Positions 18,525 through 27,778 of a DNA stretch of 64,000 bases are shown here, piece by piece; positions within the stretch are counted from its first letter, which is position 1, and each line of letters starts with the position of its first letter. The DNA is taken from assembly GCA_040772845.1 (NCBI GenBank), contig JAXGXG010000001.1, positions 7,130,001 through 7,194,000 of the forward strand, given 5' to 3'. This stretch comes from PWXP01 sp040772845. GTDB taxonomy: Bacteria; Planctomycetota; Planctomycetia; Pirellulales; Thermoguttaceae. The position numbers were made by a program, and so were the translations under genes. The notes beneath the pieces were generated by a model, which had not been told where the DNA came from, made no database searches, and was given only the letters and a program-made list of their open reading frames with translations.

Positions 18525-18876
18525 GATTTGCCATCGCCTAAGCATCTGTGACCTCTCCCGTCTATCCGTGTTCCATCCGTGTTTCATCTGTGGCTTTTCA
18601 TCCAACCACCGCGGCCCCAATCTCCGCTCTTCTTCGCGCTTGGCGTCTTTGCGTTAAGCGGTTCTTCCGCTTCAGGGTGCAAACTGCATCAAAGTAGCAG
18701 GCACGCTCCGTCGTGCCGTCCGCCGCGTTGCGCCCAGCCTCAACCCAGACGCGTAGTCTGCGCCCAGAAGGGCAAGAGCCCGTTAAGCGTAGCGGCCGCC
18801 ACGAGCTGCAGGTGGAGCAGACGTCAACGCAAAGCCGCGAAGCCGCCAGGACGCAAACAGGCCGGCAGAAAGCTGG
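18525..18876. other. Non-coding stretch between repeat arrays
   Basis: No gene or strong structure was recognised. The sequence has degraded, low-information character like the neighbouring repeats. Confidence 0.4.
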
Positions 18877-19078
18877 TCGACCGACTATTCGTCACCGCCC
18901 CCTCCCGTCCCGCGCCCCCGGCGCGTTTTCGCCGAAGGCGATTGTTACCGTAGCCTGGGGTTTCTCTACCCCAGGACCCATGGCCGCGCCACATCCCCCG
19001 CCCATTTCCCCGGTGTTTTGCCGCCGCAGGCGGCAAAACATCGGGCCGTCCATTGCGCCCAGGTTGGCCGTTTCCCCG
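18877..19078. repeat. Direct repeat of about 200 bp, unit 1
   Basis: Near-identical to 19163-19366. Each unit contains three perfect or near-perfect mini-hairpins: GCGTTTTCGCCGAAGGCGAT, CCTGGGGTTTCTCTACCCCA and GTTTTGCCGCCGCAGGCGGC (extending to AAAAC). No ORF. Confidence 0.85.
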
Positions 19079-19108
19079 TTCGGTCCGTCCGTTACCATGG
19101 ACCGCCAA

Positions 19109-19168
19109 TCGTCGCACGACTCTCCGAGTCGTGAATCTTCCGACCGAAATCGACTCGGAGAGTCGACC
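19109..19168. repeat. Dispersed palindromic element, CGACTCTCCGAGTCG type
   Basis: Two inverted copies of CGACTCTCCGAGTCG separated by about 15 bp and bounded by GTCGC/GCGAC-like ends. Related copies are at 44138-44236 and 46124-46191. It separates the two 200-bp direct repeats here. Confidence 0.8.
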
Positions 19169-19366
19169 GACTATTCGTCTCCGCCCCCTCCCGTCCCGCG
19201 CCCCCAGCGCGTTTTCGCCGAAGGCGATTGTTACCGTAGCCTGGGGTTTCTCTACCCCAGGACCCATGGCCGCGCCACATCCCCCGCACATTTTCCCGAT
19301 GTTTTGCCGCCGCAGGCGGCAAAACATCGGGCCGTCCCTTTCGCTCCATGTTGGCCGTTTCCCCGC
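19163..19366. repeat. Direct repeat of about 200 bp, unit 2
   Basis: Second copy of the unit at 18877-19078, with the same three mini-hairpins and only a few base differences. Confidence 0.85.
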
Positions 19367-19417
19367 CTACGTCGGCGAACCGAACGGCGCACCCATACGT
19401 GAACATGGTCGGGGCGT

Positions 19418-19511
19418 TATCGTAGGCGAACGTGGCGACCATACCACTATTGTAATCGATCTGGGCAAGCTGGTCACGGGCCGTGTATTGCCGCGCGACG
19501 ACCGAGCTATC
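19418..19511 (-). pseudogene. Isolated RHS core fragment
   Basis: About 90 bp almost identical to the core of RHS1 at 21585-21665, encoding RQYTARDQLAQIDYNSGMVATFAYDN on the minus strand. Nothing RHS-like surrounds it. It is a leftover of recombination or conversion, about 25 bp beyond the end of the putative immunity gene. Confidence 0.85.
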
Positions 19512-19543
19512 AATACCATTGCAGCTTCAGAAGCTCCTCGTTC

Positions 19544-19936
19544 TCACCACCACTGCCAAATCCTGCCCACAAACACCTGCCCCCTCTTCTCAATATTGAC
19601 TCCGAAGTACGATGCCCTTCCATTCCGGCGTTTCTCCCATGCTACGGTACCAAGGTTCTCGTTGGCACGGTTACGCCCCATATACACGGGAGCATCTTCA
19701 CCGCCAGAATACCGCCGTAGAACAAGCTCTTCGTCCCGTCGTAAGGTGCTCTGCATGGCACGTCTTGTCAACTCAACGGCCAGTTCCTCTGTGAGCGGCG
19801 GATCATCCTCGAGAACGTACTTGTACGTGCGCAGAGACAAGAAGGGATCCCACGCAAATGCTGCACGGTGTACTCCGGCCGCAGCCAACAATACAGCCGC
19901 ATATGCGATCATGCAAGCTATCCTTCGCTTCATCAT
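19544..19936 (-). CDS. Small exported protein downstream of RHS1 (putative immunity)
   Basis: A 130-residue protein that I do not recognise. It begins MMKRRIACMIAYAAVLLAAAGVHRAAFA, a clear signal peptide, and continues WDPFLSLRTYKYVLEDDPPL, an Arg/Glu-rich middle and FGVNIEKRGQVFVGRIWQWW at the end. The start is 7 bp after the RHS1 stop, which indicates translational coupling. In polymorphic toxin systems the gene directly after a toxin tip usually encodes its immunity protein, so I propose that role by position only. An exported immunity protein would imply a toxin that acts outside the cytoplasm. A longer in-frame extension upstream overlaps RHS1 and was not used. Confidence 0.55.
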   Translation of the reverse strand: MMKRRIACMIAYAAVLLAAAGVHRAAFAWDPFLSLRTYKYVLEDDPPLTEELAVELTRRAMQSTLRRDEELVLRRYSGGEDAPVYMGRNRANENLGTVAWEKRRNGRASYFGVNIEKRGQVFVGRIWQWW

Positions 19937-19943
19937 CGTGACG

Positions 19944-22388
19944 TTACTCCTTTGCTTTCCCTGTCTTTGCAGGGGGGTAGAAATCGTGGGCTGGTAACGT
20001 GACATCTTTGTTCGCCCACCACTGACAATTGCCGAATGGATCCCAGTAGTCACAATCGGCCTTTGGGGAATCGCACTTCTTGTCGTGAACCCACTTGCAC
20101 ACCAAATGCTTCTTGCAGGTGCCATCTGGCTGTGGCTCTTCTGGGATGTCGCTGTCCTTCCGGCAAGACGGAAACTTCCCGTAGCAGTTCTTGTTGACGC
20201 CATCACAGCATACGTAGCTGTGCTTGGCCAATCCCACCGGGCCGCCTGGCAAGGGGTCTAGTGCCCGGTCGCATATCCAGATTGCGACCTTATCCTCCAG
20301 CACCCCATTGTTGCAGCATTGCGTCCCACCCGACGAGCCCTTCAAGAACCAAGTCCCTTTCTTCGCATCACCACAACAGGAGTACTTGGTCAGAGCCCGC
20401 AAAGGCTTATCAACACCACCACATGTGACTGGAATGAGCGTAATGTCCGGTATGCCAATGCGCCAGCGCCCCTGAAGTCCTGTTGGATCAAAGAATACCA
20501 GCGGACTGTTCCCTACATACCGATACAAGTTCACATCCCCAGCCCAATACCCAATTGGATCTCTACTCACAAAGCGTCCCAACTCGGAATCATACATCCG
20601 GGCACGATAGTAGTAGAGCCCGGTTTCATCGTCCAGGCGACGGCCTGTGAAGAGATACGGATTGCCGACGGTCGACGCCTGCGGATCAAGCAGATTGGCG
20701 TTGGCATCGAGGTAGACCGGTTGGCCATAAGCCGAGTATGCGTATCGCTCGGCAACCGTGCCGGTGGCATCAGTCATCGCAGCAACGGAGTAGAGCGAGT
20801 TCTGATGGTAGTAGTACGCCTCTTCACTCCCGGCCCCGGTTGAGCCGAGCGCAGTCTCATCGACCATCATGACCGGCTCGTCAATGTACTCGGCGTAGAT
20901 GAACTTGCGTTCAGGTGAACCGGCGGCAGCGTCGGCCACGTATTCGGCCGCGACTTGCATGGCGTGGGGGGAGTATTCAAGCTCTTGAATCGTGCCGACG
21001 AACACCGTCGTCACGCTTCCTCCTTCACCGTCGGGAACAGTCTTCGAGACACGTCGACCGAGAGCATCATACTGATACCCGCACTCCGCTGTCCCGTCTT
21101 GATCGACGTCTACCGTTGCAAGACGATTATCAAAATCCCATGTAAAACGGTCGAGCGTGTCGCCCGCATTGCGAGTCAGGTTGCCGGCGGGATCGTGGGC
21201 GATTGGCACGGAGTCAATCGCGGCGATCTCATGAACGTTGGTGTGGCTGCGGGTTTGCTGGAGCTGATTCTCGGTAAAGGTGGCCCAGTTGCCCACCAGC
21301 GACAGATTCCACGCGTGATCCAGGTTCCCATCCGTCCGGTTCCAGGCGGTCAGCCGGTCGGCCGGGTCGTACGAGGTGGAATTGAAACCGAAGTTGGCCA
21401 TGGGGGCCGAGATGCCCTCGGTCAACTTGTTCTTATTGGCATCGTAGGTGTACGTGAACGACGCGCCGGGGATGCCGGAGTTGATGGCGGTGGGGAGATT
21501 GTCCTGCCTACCGTAGGTCCACGCCGTGTGCGTGCCGGGCGTATCGCCCAGCGTGCGGCTGGTGCGGCGTGAACCGGGATCGTAGGCGAAGGTGGCGACC
21601 ATACCACTATTGTAATCGATCTGGGCAAGCTGGTCACGGGCCGTGTATTGCCGCGCGACGGTCGTGCCGTCGGGGTAGGTAATCCCCGTGCGGCGATTGG
21701 CCGCGTCGTAGGCCGACTGGACGGTGTAAGTGGTTGTCTGGCCGAAGGTTACGGTGAGCGACTCGCTGGTCAAACGCGCGGCGCCGTCGTACCCGAACGC
21801 AACCGTGTTATTGTACCGCCCACTTTCGGCCGAGGCCATACGGCCTGCATCGCCGTAGGCGAACGTGTCGCTGTCACTGATAGCCGTTTGGCCGTAGAGA
21901 CGGTAATCTCGCTCAACGAGCCGCGAGGCCATGTCATACAGGTGTGTGACGTTGCTCCCCTTCTGGTCCGTGGCCACGTCCACGCGCCCGGCCAGGTCGT
22001 AGGTGAACTGTTTGAGGTCAAAGTCGGCATCGCCGATCTGGCTCGCCGGGTTGTGCCCGGGCAGGGCTTCAGAAAGCTTCAGGTTCCGGGCGTCGTACGT
22101 CCAGGCGGTGGGTTTATAAGGCGACTGGTTCTCCGCGTCGGTCAGGTGCCGCAAGTTGGAGTTTTCATCGAATCGCCACGAGGTCACGCCTGCCAGGCGG
22201 TCCGACTCGCTCACACGCCGATCCCGCGCGTCGAACGCCGAACTGGCCGATTGGCCTTTCGCATCGATCGTACCGACGACGTTACCGTGGGCATCATAAA
22301 CCGTTTGGCGGTTCTTCCCTTCCGCCTGCTCTTGCGTATCGGCCATGGTGACCGCCCGATTGCAGGCGTCGTACGTGGCGTTCCAGCC
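19944..22388 (-). CDS. RHS1: 5'-truncated RHS core with Cys-rich toxin-like tip
   Basis: The frame carries YD/RHS repeats (YDALGRRVSKTVPDGEGG, YDARNLKLSEALPGHNP) and the RHS-associated core end (YLFTGRRLDDETGLYYYRAR, LGRFVSRDPIGYWAGDVNLY, FFDPTGL). The variable tip begins after DPTGL and is about 175 residues with some 18 cysteines. It has GLAKHSYVCCDG followed later by FGNCQWWANKDV, a His then Asn-Cys order seen in circularly permuted papain-like enzymes; that fold is an inference. The 5' end is lost: similarity to the other cores stops at 22388, where a group II intron begins. The first internal ATG is at 22346, so any product would lack export and N-terminal parts. Confidence 0.85.
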   Translation of the reverse strand, partial: GWNATYDACNRAVTMADTQEQAEGKNRQTVYDAHGNVVGTIDAKGQSASSAFDARDRRVSESDRLAGVTSWRFDENSNLRHLTDAENQSPYKPTAWTYDARNLKLSEALPGHNPASQIGDADFDLKQFTYDLAGRVDVATDQKGSNVTHLYDMASRLVERDYRLYGQTAISDSDTFAYGDAGRMASAESGRYNNTVAFGYDGAARLTSESLTVTFGQTTTYTVQSAYDAANRRTGITYPDGTTVARQYTARDQLAQIDYNSGMVATFAYDPGSRRTSRTLGDTPGTHTAWTYGRQDNLPTAINSGIPGASFTYTYDANKNKLTEGISAPMANFGFNSTSYDPADRLTAWNRTDGNLDHAWNLSLVGNWATFTENQLQQTRSHTNVHEIAAIDSVPIAHDPAGNLTRNAGDTLDRFTWDFDNRLATVDVDQDGTAECGYQYDALGRRVSKTVPDGEGGSVTTVFVGTIQELEYSPHAMQVAAEYVADAAAGSPERKFIYAEYIDEPVMMVDETALGSTGAGSEEAYYYHQNSLYSVAAMTDATGTVAERYAYSAYGQPVYLDANANLLDPQASTVGNPYLFTGRRLDDETGLYYYRARMYDSELGRFVSRDPIGYWAGDVNLYRYVGNSPLVFFDPTGLQGRWRIGIPDITLIPVTCGGVDKPLRALTKYSCCGDAKKGTWFLKGSSGGTQCCNNGVLEDKVAIWICDRALDPLPGGPVGLAKHSYVCCDGVNKNCYGKFPSCRKDSDIPEEPQPDGTCKKHLVCKWVHDKKCDSPKADCDYWDPFGNCQWWANKDVTLPAHDFYPPAKTGKAKE

Positions 22389-22389
22389 C

Positions 22390-24403
22390 TAAAGTGTAAA
22401 ATGCAAGCCTGACCTTGCGCCACGAAAGCGTGGGAAAGGAGGATGACGAACATGACGTGAGTTTGAAACCTTTCATCGGAACCCTGCGGGTACTCAAGCC
22501 CGTCCGGTAGAGCTGAGCCGGCAACCGGAAGCGAGTCTTGCGTGGTTGGTGGGGTGACCCACCCTGCGAAGCGTAGACAGCCAGTGCTGAAGCTGTGTGA
22601 TTGAGCCTCGAAAGTTACTTCATCGCGGGAGCCTTCGTCGTGGTCAGCGCGGGGGCCGCGTCGGCGTGTTGTCATGGCCAGACACGTCGATCCTGCCGGG
22701 GTCGGAGAGCAGGGCAAAGGCACAATAGGGGTTCCTCACGAACGTGGGAGATCCTGTCGTTTCCACGGAAGAGATCCCGGTCGGGGCTACCGGGTGACCA
22801 ACCCCAGGCCCGCCGCCGCGGCGCTCGGCGTCGGTGGGAGCAAACACGCGAGCGCTCCCGTGGTACCGCCAAGCGAAGGAAGACGAAGTGCGGCGGGAGG
22901 GGCGGCAGGAAGTCGTAGTGCCCTGATAATACCGAGGAAGCCGGGGAACCCGCCCGCGGGAACCCGGTGGAGGGAAGCGGGGTGCCAGGTGACAACACTG
23001 TTGGAGGGAAACATGCCGGAGACATTGAACTCTGAAAGCGTGTCAACGCGACAACAACGGATAGCAGCGCTGGCGAAAAAGTCGCCGCAGATGGCGTTCA
23101 CGTCGCTGAACCACTACCTCGACCTTGCGTGGCTGCGTGAGGCGTTCCGATGCACGCGTAAAGACGGAGCACCGGGCGTGGATGGGCAAACCTGGTTCGA
23201 CTATGCGGAGAATCTGGAGGAGAACCTCCAGTCGCTGCTGGACCGGGCGAAAACCGGCACGTACCGGGCGCCGCCGGTGCGCAGGAAGCATATTCCGAAA
23301 GGAACGGGCAATGAAACTCGTCCGATCGGGATTCCGACGCTGGAGGATAAGGTTCTCCAGCGAGCGGTCGTCATGATCCTGGAGGCGATCTACGAGCAGG
23401 ACTTCTATGACTGTTCGTATGGCTTCCGGCCCGGACGATCGCCGCACAAAGCGTTGGACAGCCTGTGGACGCAGCTTATGCAGACGCGTGGGGGATGGGT
23501 TCTCGAAGTGGACATCCGGAAGTTCTTCGATACCCTGGATCACGGTCATTTGCGCGAGTTTCTCCAGCTACGGGTTCGCGACGGAGTGCTGTTGCGACTG
23601 ATCGGAAAGTGGCTGAACGCAGGCGTGCTGGAAGACGGATGCATTACGCATCCCGACGCAGGCTCACCCCAGGGCGGTGTGATTTCACCGGTCCTTGCGA
23701 ATCTATTCCTGCACTATGTGCTGGACGAATGGTTCGCACATCAGGTGCAGCCCCGCCTGAAGGGCCGAGCGTTTCTCATTCGCTACGCCGACGACTTCGT
23801 CATCGGGTTCACCCGGGAGGAAGACGCGCGGCGAGTCATGGACGTGCTTCCCAAGCGTTTCGGGAGATATGGCCTGACGCTCCACCCGACGAAGACTCGG
23901 CTGATTGCGTTCCGCAGACCGCCCCACGTGGCCCCTCCCGATGGAGAGCCGCAGGGAACTCGGCCAGGAACATTCGATCTGCTGGGCTTCACGCACTACT
24001 GGAGTCGCTCCAGAAAGGGCAACTGGGTGGTGAAGCGAAAGACGGCCGCCAGCCGACTCACGCGGGCCATCAGGACGGTGGCCCAATGGTGCCGGGCGAA
24101 TCGGCATCTTCCGATCGCGGAGCAATACGCGAAACTATGCCAGAAGCTTCGCGGCCACTTCGGCTACTACGGAATCACGGGCAACAGCATCGCGCTGACC
24201 CGTTTTCGGGACGAAGTGCGTCGTGTCTGGCGGAAGTGGCTCAGCCGTCGCCGACGGAAGAACCGCCCGCCTTGGAGCTGGTTTGCCCGGCTCCAAGAGC
24301 GATATCGGTTGCCTTACGCGGTGGCCGTCCACTCGGTGTGCCGTAAGCGAAGCGAAGGTGTCACTTGAGGAACCGTATGCGGTAATCCTGCACGTATGAT
24401 GTT
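22390..24403 (+). mobile_element. Group II intron, 3' end apparently truncated
   Basis: About 620 bp of structured sequence precede a reverse transcriptase/maturase ORF. Just after the ORF stop a domain-V-like segment (GAACCGTATGCGGTAATCC, then GCACGTA) begins, but its 3' strand, expected to read CGGTTC, is missing: the sequence turns into the next element near 24400. The exact 5' nucleotide is uncertain within about 25 bp of 22390. The intron lies on the strand opposite to RHS1, so it could not splice out of the RHS transcript. Confidence 0.75.
23013..24368 (+). CDS. Group II intron reverse transcriptase/maturase
   Basis: A 451-residue LtrA-type protein. The ATG at 23013 has TTGGAGGG upstream and gives MPETLNSESVSTRQQRIAAL. 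RT blocks are present: GAPGVDGQTW (about 50), RPIGIPTLEDKVLQRAV (about 105), YGFRPGRSPHKAL (about 138), SPQGGVISPVLANLFLHYVLD (about 222) and the catalytic YADD in LIRYADDFVIGF (about 257). A maturase X-like helical region follows, ending in Arg-rich SRRRRKNRPPWSW. No HNH endonuclease domain is seen. The ORF is intact, but with a damaged domain V the intron is probably unable to splice or move by itself. Confidence 0.92.
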   Translation: MPETLNSESVSTRQQRIAALAKKSPQMAFTSLNHYLDLAWLREAFRCTRKDGAPGVDGQTWFDYAENLEENLQSLLDRAKTGTYRAPPVRRKHIPKGTGNETRPIGIPTLEDKVLQRAVVMILEAIYEQDFYDCSYGFRPGRSPHKALDSLWTQLMQTRGGWVLEVDIRKFFDTLDHGHLREFLQLRVRDGVLLRLIGKWLNAGVLEDGCITHPDAGSPQGGVISPVLANLFLHYVLDEWFAHQVQPRLKGRAFLIRYADDFVIGFTREEDARRVMDVLPKRFGRYGLTLHPTKTRLIAFRRPPHVAPPDGEPQGTRPGTFDLLGFTHYWSRSRKGNWVVKRKTAASRLTRAIRTVAQWCRANRHLPIAEQYAKLCQKLRGHFGYYGITGNSIALTRFRDEVRRVWRKWLSRRRRKNRPPWSWFARLQERYRLPYAVAVHSVCRKRSEGVT

Positions 24404-25735
24404 ATGAAAGAGCGGTCCTCCTGGCGTTTTGAGGTACGGTTGAGTGTGTTTTACCAACCCATTCTCTCACGTAGGAGGACCAGACCATGTTGTACGTTGG
24501 AATCGACCAGCACCGCAAGCAGTTGACCGTGAACATCCGTGACGAACAGGGGGATGTTGTGCTGAAACGACAGGTGAGCACCGAGTGGGATCGGGTACGG
24601 AAGTTCTTCGCGGAGTTGCGAGAACTTGCGGAGCCAGAGGGCTTCCTGGCCATCGTGGAAATCTGTGGATTCAATGACTGGCTCTTGGAGATGCTCAAGG
24701 GATACGGATGCCGCGAGACGGTGCTGATTCAACCGGAGAAGCGGTCGCGCAAGAAGACGGACCGTCGTGATGCCAGTGCGCTGAGCCAGTTGCTCTGGGT
24801 GAACCGGCAGCGGGTCCTCGGCGGGAAGAGAGCAGGGCTTGAAGCGGATCATCCTGCCTTCCCAGGAGGAACAGGACAACCGCCAACTTACCTCCTGGCG
24901 GCAGCGCACGGCCGCATTGCGCACCCGGACCATCAACAAGGTGCAGCACATTCTCTTGAAGCACAACCTGCAACAGGAATGTCCGACGAAGGGGATGAAG
25001 ACGAAGAAGGCTCGCCAATGGTTGGCCGACCTGCCCTTGAGTGAAGTGGACCGACTGGCGATGGAGCAGTTGCTTGCCCAGTGGGAGTTGTGGGACGCGC
25101 AAATTGCGGAGATCGACGCGAAGATTCAGGAGCGGCAGCAGAAACACAAGACGGCCCCGATCCTGGCCACGCTGCCGGGTGCGAATGCCTACAGCAGCCT
25201 GGCCTTGGCCTCGCGGATCGGCGCGATCAAGAACTTTCCGCGTCCGGGCAGCTTGGCCAATTACTGGGGCCTCACGCCTGGTTGCCGCAACTCGGGAGAC
25301 GCCACTGACCGGCTGGGGTCGATCACCAAGGAAGGAAGTGCAATGGCCCGATTCATTCTGGGCCAACTGGTCGTACATGTGTTGCGGCGCGATGCGTCGA
25401 TGAAAGCGTGGTATGCGCGGATCAAGAAGCGTCGCGGATCGAAGATTGCTCGGGTGGCGGTGATGCGTCGGCTGGCGACGAGTATTTGGCACATGGTCAA
25501 GAACAACGAGGCGTATTGCATGGGTGGTCCTCCCAGGCAACGGCAGAAGAAGGCGGCATGAGGTGAAGAAAACGGCGGAGACGGGATGGGGACCGACTGG
25601 CAAAGATTGAGGAGCATAAATGGAGGGGAGGTTGTAGTTGCATCGATCTCCTGCCCGCTGGGCGGGAAGATCCTCGCGCGCGAGGCCAGCCTGAACAGAC
25701 CCGTGGACTCGGCTATGAGCCGAGCGTACGTATGA
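24404..25735 (+). mobile_element. IS110-type element, approximate bounds
   Basis: The ends are not sharply defined. The left side meets the interrupted group II intron near 24400. The right side is placed after a hairpin (CTCGGC TATGA GCCGAG, about 25700-25720). The left leader is short (about 90 bp) and has an inverted pair GGTCCTCCT/AGGAGGACC. The roughly 170 bp after the transposase would hold the RNA-coding end if this is of the IS1111 type. Target duplication not found. Confidence 0.55.
24487..25561 (+). pseudogene. IS110-family transposase, frameshifted
   Basis: The first frame from ATG 24487 encodes MLYVGIDQHRKQLTVNIRDE, an IS110 RuvC-like start with its Asp, then VEICGFNDWLLEML and KKTDRRDASALSQLL. 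Family similarity then jumps one frame on, near 24825-24840, to LKRIILPSQEEQDNRQL and the C-terminal Transposase_20 part (ILATLPGANAYSSLALASRI, SLANYWGLTPGCRNSGD, ITKEGSAMARFIL). A single-base indel explains this. IS110 transposases are normally one frame, so I score it as broken, unless the indel is a sequencing error. Confidence 0.8.
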
Positions 25736-26390
25736 ATGAGGCGGCCTTTGCGCCCGCGAGACGGTCGAAAAACATATTCGGTGTCCGGTCTACCAGACCG
25801 GAGCGACTGCTTACGAGCAGGCGTATTCACGAAGGGATGGATTGGGGTGCAGCCGCAAAGACAAGATCGGCTGCAAGAAACCTCGCGACAACAGACCGTG
25901 ACAACTGCGTCCCTAGAGAAGACCGCACGGAGGGCACTCGGCACAATATAGAAGCGACAGCCTCGCCAGCGGTCGCCCAAGACGCGGCTTCGCCGCGGGA
26001 TTTTCAAGGCATGACTCCGGTGTCCAATGGTGTCGAAAGAAGACGGCCCCCAGCGACCCTTGGTCACCAGGGGCCGGATGCACCATTGGCGCACCGTCGG
26101 TCCGGATATCCCTCGTCCGGTTGCGTCCCCGCAGAGCCGGCTTCCGTTTCTCCGGATACCTATAGTCTACTATGTACTGGCACGATCCGAGGCGAGAATC
26201 ACCGGGAAATCCGGTGTGCAGGAGATACCCCGACCAAAAAATCGCCGGCAGGCCCTTGACGCAACGGGCTCTTTCAGGGACGGGTCTGTGGGAGCCCCGG
26301 GTGAGCAATCACCCGGGGCCACCCGGCCCGCTCGTCCGTTCCAGAACGCCCGCCGCATTCCCTATGGTCCGCGGCTTGCCTATTCTTTTT
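25736..26390. other. Non-coding stretch with small hairpins
   Basis: No gene was recognised. Several stem-loops are seen, among them CCGGTCTACCAGACCGG near 25790, CGCGGCTTCGCCGCG near 25984 and GCCCCGGGTGA/TCACCCGGGGC with loop GCAA near 26296. It may be remnant ends of earlier mobile elements. Confidence 0.45.
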
Positions 26391-27705
26391 GGTTCATCCG
26401 GCTGATGCGTAGGTTGGGGGTTGAAAAAGTGTGGACATGCTGGTTCCATCTGGAGTTTTTACCAACGACTTCAGACGGGAGAACTCAGCATGTCCACGAC
26501 ACTGTTGTACCATGGATTCGGGGTGCGTGAATACCGGTATGTAAGAACCCAATACATCAGAGGGGGCATTGTCTTCACCATAGAGCGGAAGCGCAATACC
26601 TGCCGTTGTGTGGCATGTGGTTCGCCAAACGTGTGGCGGCAGGGGGCGTCGTGCGGCGGTTTCGGACGGTGCCCTTGGGGAGGAAGCGGGTTGACCTGGA
26701 AGCGAGGATTCCCCGGTTGGCCTGCCACGATTGCGGTGCGGTCCGCCAGGCGGCCATCGGCTTTGCCGAGCCGAAACGGACGTACACCAAGTCGTTTGCA
26801 CGCTACGTATTGGAACTGTCGCAGCATATGACGATCAAGGATGTCGCTTGCCACCTGGGTGTGAGTTGGGATGTCGTCAAGGAAATCCAGAAGAAATACC
26901 TGAAACGACGTTTCGGCAAGCCGAGGCTGAAACACATCAAGCAGATCGCCATCGATGAGATTTCCACCGGGAAGGGCCACAAGTACGTGACTATCGTCAT
27001 GGACCTCAAGAGCGCGCGGTACTTCACGTAGGCGAGGGAAAAGGCGGGGACGCCCTGCTGCCTTTCTGGAAGCGGCTTCGTGCCAGTCGAGCCAAGATCG
27101 AGGCCGTGGCCACCGACATGTCGCCAGCGTATATCGATGCCGTGTCGACGCATCTTTCGCACGCTACGTTGGTATTCGATCGTTTTCACGTCATCAAGCT
27201 CTACAACGACAAGCTTTCCGACCTGCGCCGCGACTTGCACCGACAACTGGCCGACACGATGCACAAAGACGTCCTGAAGGGCATCCGCTGGCTGCTGTTG
27301 AAGCGGCCGGAGAACCTCGACCCTTCGCGTCGTGAGCCCGAGCGGCTTCGGGAAGCCCTGCGTCTGAACGAGCCCCTAGCCATCGCCTATCATCTCAAGG
27401 AGGAACTCAACGAGATATGGGAGCAGGATGACCGGGAAACGGCGCAATCCCTGCTGATGGACTGGATCGTGTATGCCGAATCGACCGGTATCCGCATGCT
27501 CCAGAAGTTCGCCAAAACGCTTCGGCTCCATGCGATAGGCATCCTTAACTGGTATGACTACCCGATCTCAACGGGACCGCTGGAAGGCACCAACAACAAA
27601 ATCAAGACCATGAAACGTCAAGCTTATGGCTTCCGAGATCCTGAGTTCCTCAAACTCAAGATACTCGGCATCCATGAGACAACCTACGCATTAGTCGGAT
27701 GAACC
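26391..27705 (+). mobile_element. ISL3-family insertion sequence (decayed)
   Basis: A 1315-bp element with 26-bp terminal inverted repeats: left GGTTCATCCGGCTGATGCGT and right, reversed, GGTTCATCCGACTAATGCGT, both followed by AGGTTG, 24 of 26 matching. The flanks carry a perfect 8-bp direct repeat TTCTTTTT (26383-26390 and 27706-27713), the target size known for ISL3. Length also fits the family. It contains one disrupted transposase gene. Confidence 0.92.
26490..27702 (+). pseudogene. ISL3-type transposase with two frameshifts
   Basis: ATG 26490 begins MSTTLLYHGFGVREYRYVRT and a zinc-ribbon-like CRCVACGSPNVWRQG. The frame must change near 26655 to continue RRFRTVPLGRKRVDLEARIP, RLACHDCG and IAIDEISTGKGHKYVTIVMD. 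It must change again near 27019, where one G appears missing, to reach VATDMSPAYIDAV, LVFDRFHVIKLYND and the end GPLEGTNNKIKTMKRQAYGF. These are the ISL3 DDE landmarks. The stop lies inside the right terminal repeat. Two indels make this copy inactive. Confidence 0.87.
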
Positions 27706-27778
27706 TTCTTTTTTAAGGCTCCTGACCCCTTTTCCGCTCTACCCCCGGCTCTGCCGGTGGTTGCTGATTAACAACGCA

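Noticed and set aside
17884..18620. Reverse-strand frames across the tandem repeats (LLALRAC... repeats)
   Set aside because: Protein-like periodicity follows from the 110-bp unit; no start, RBS or domain, and the frame breaks between units.
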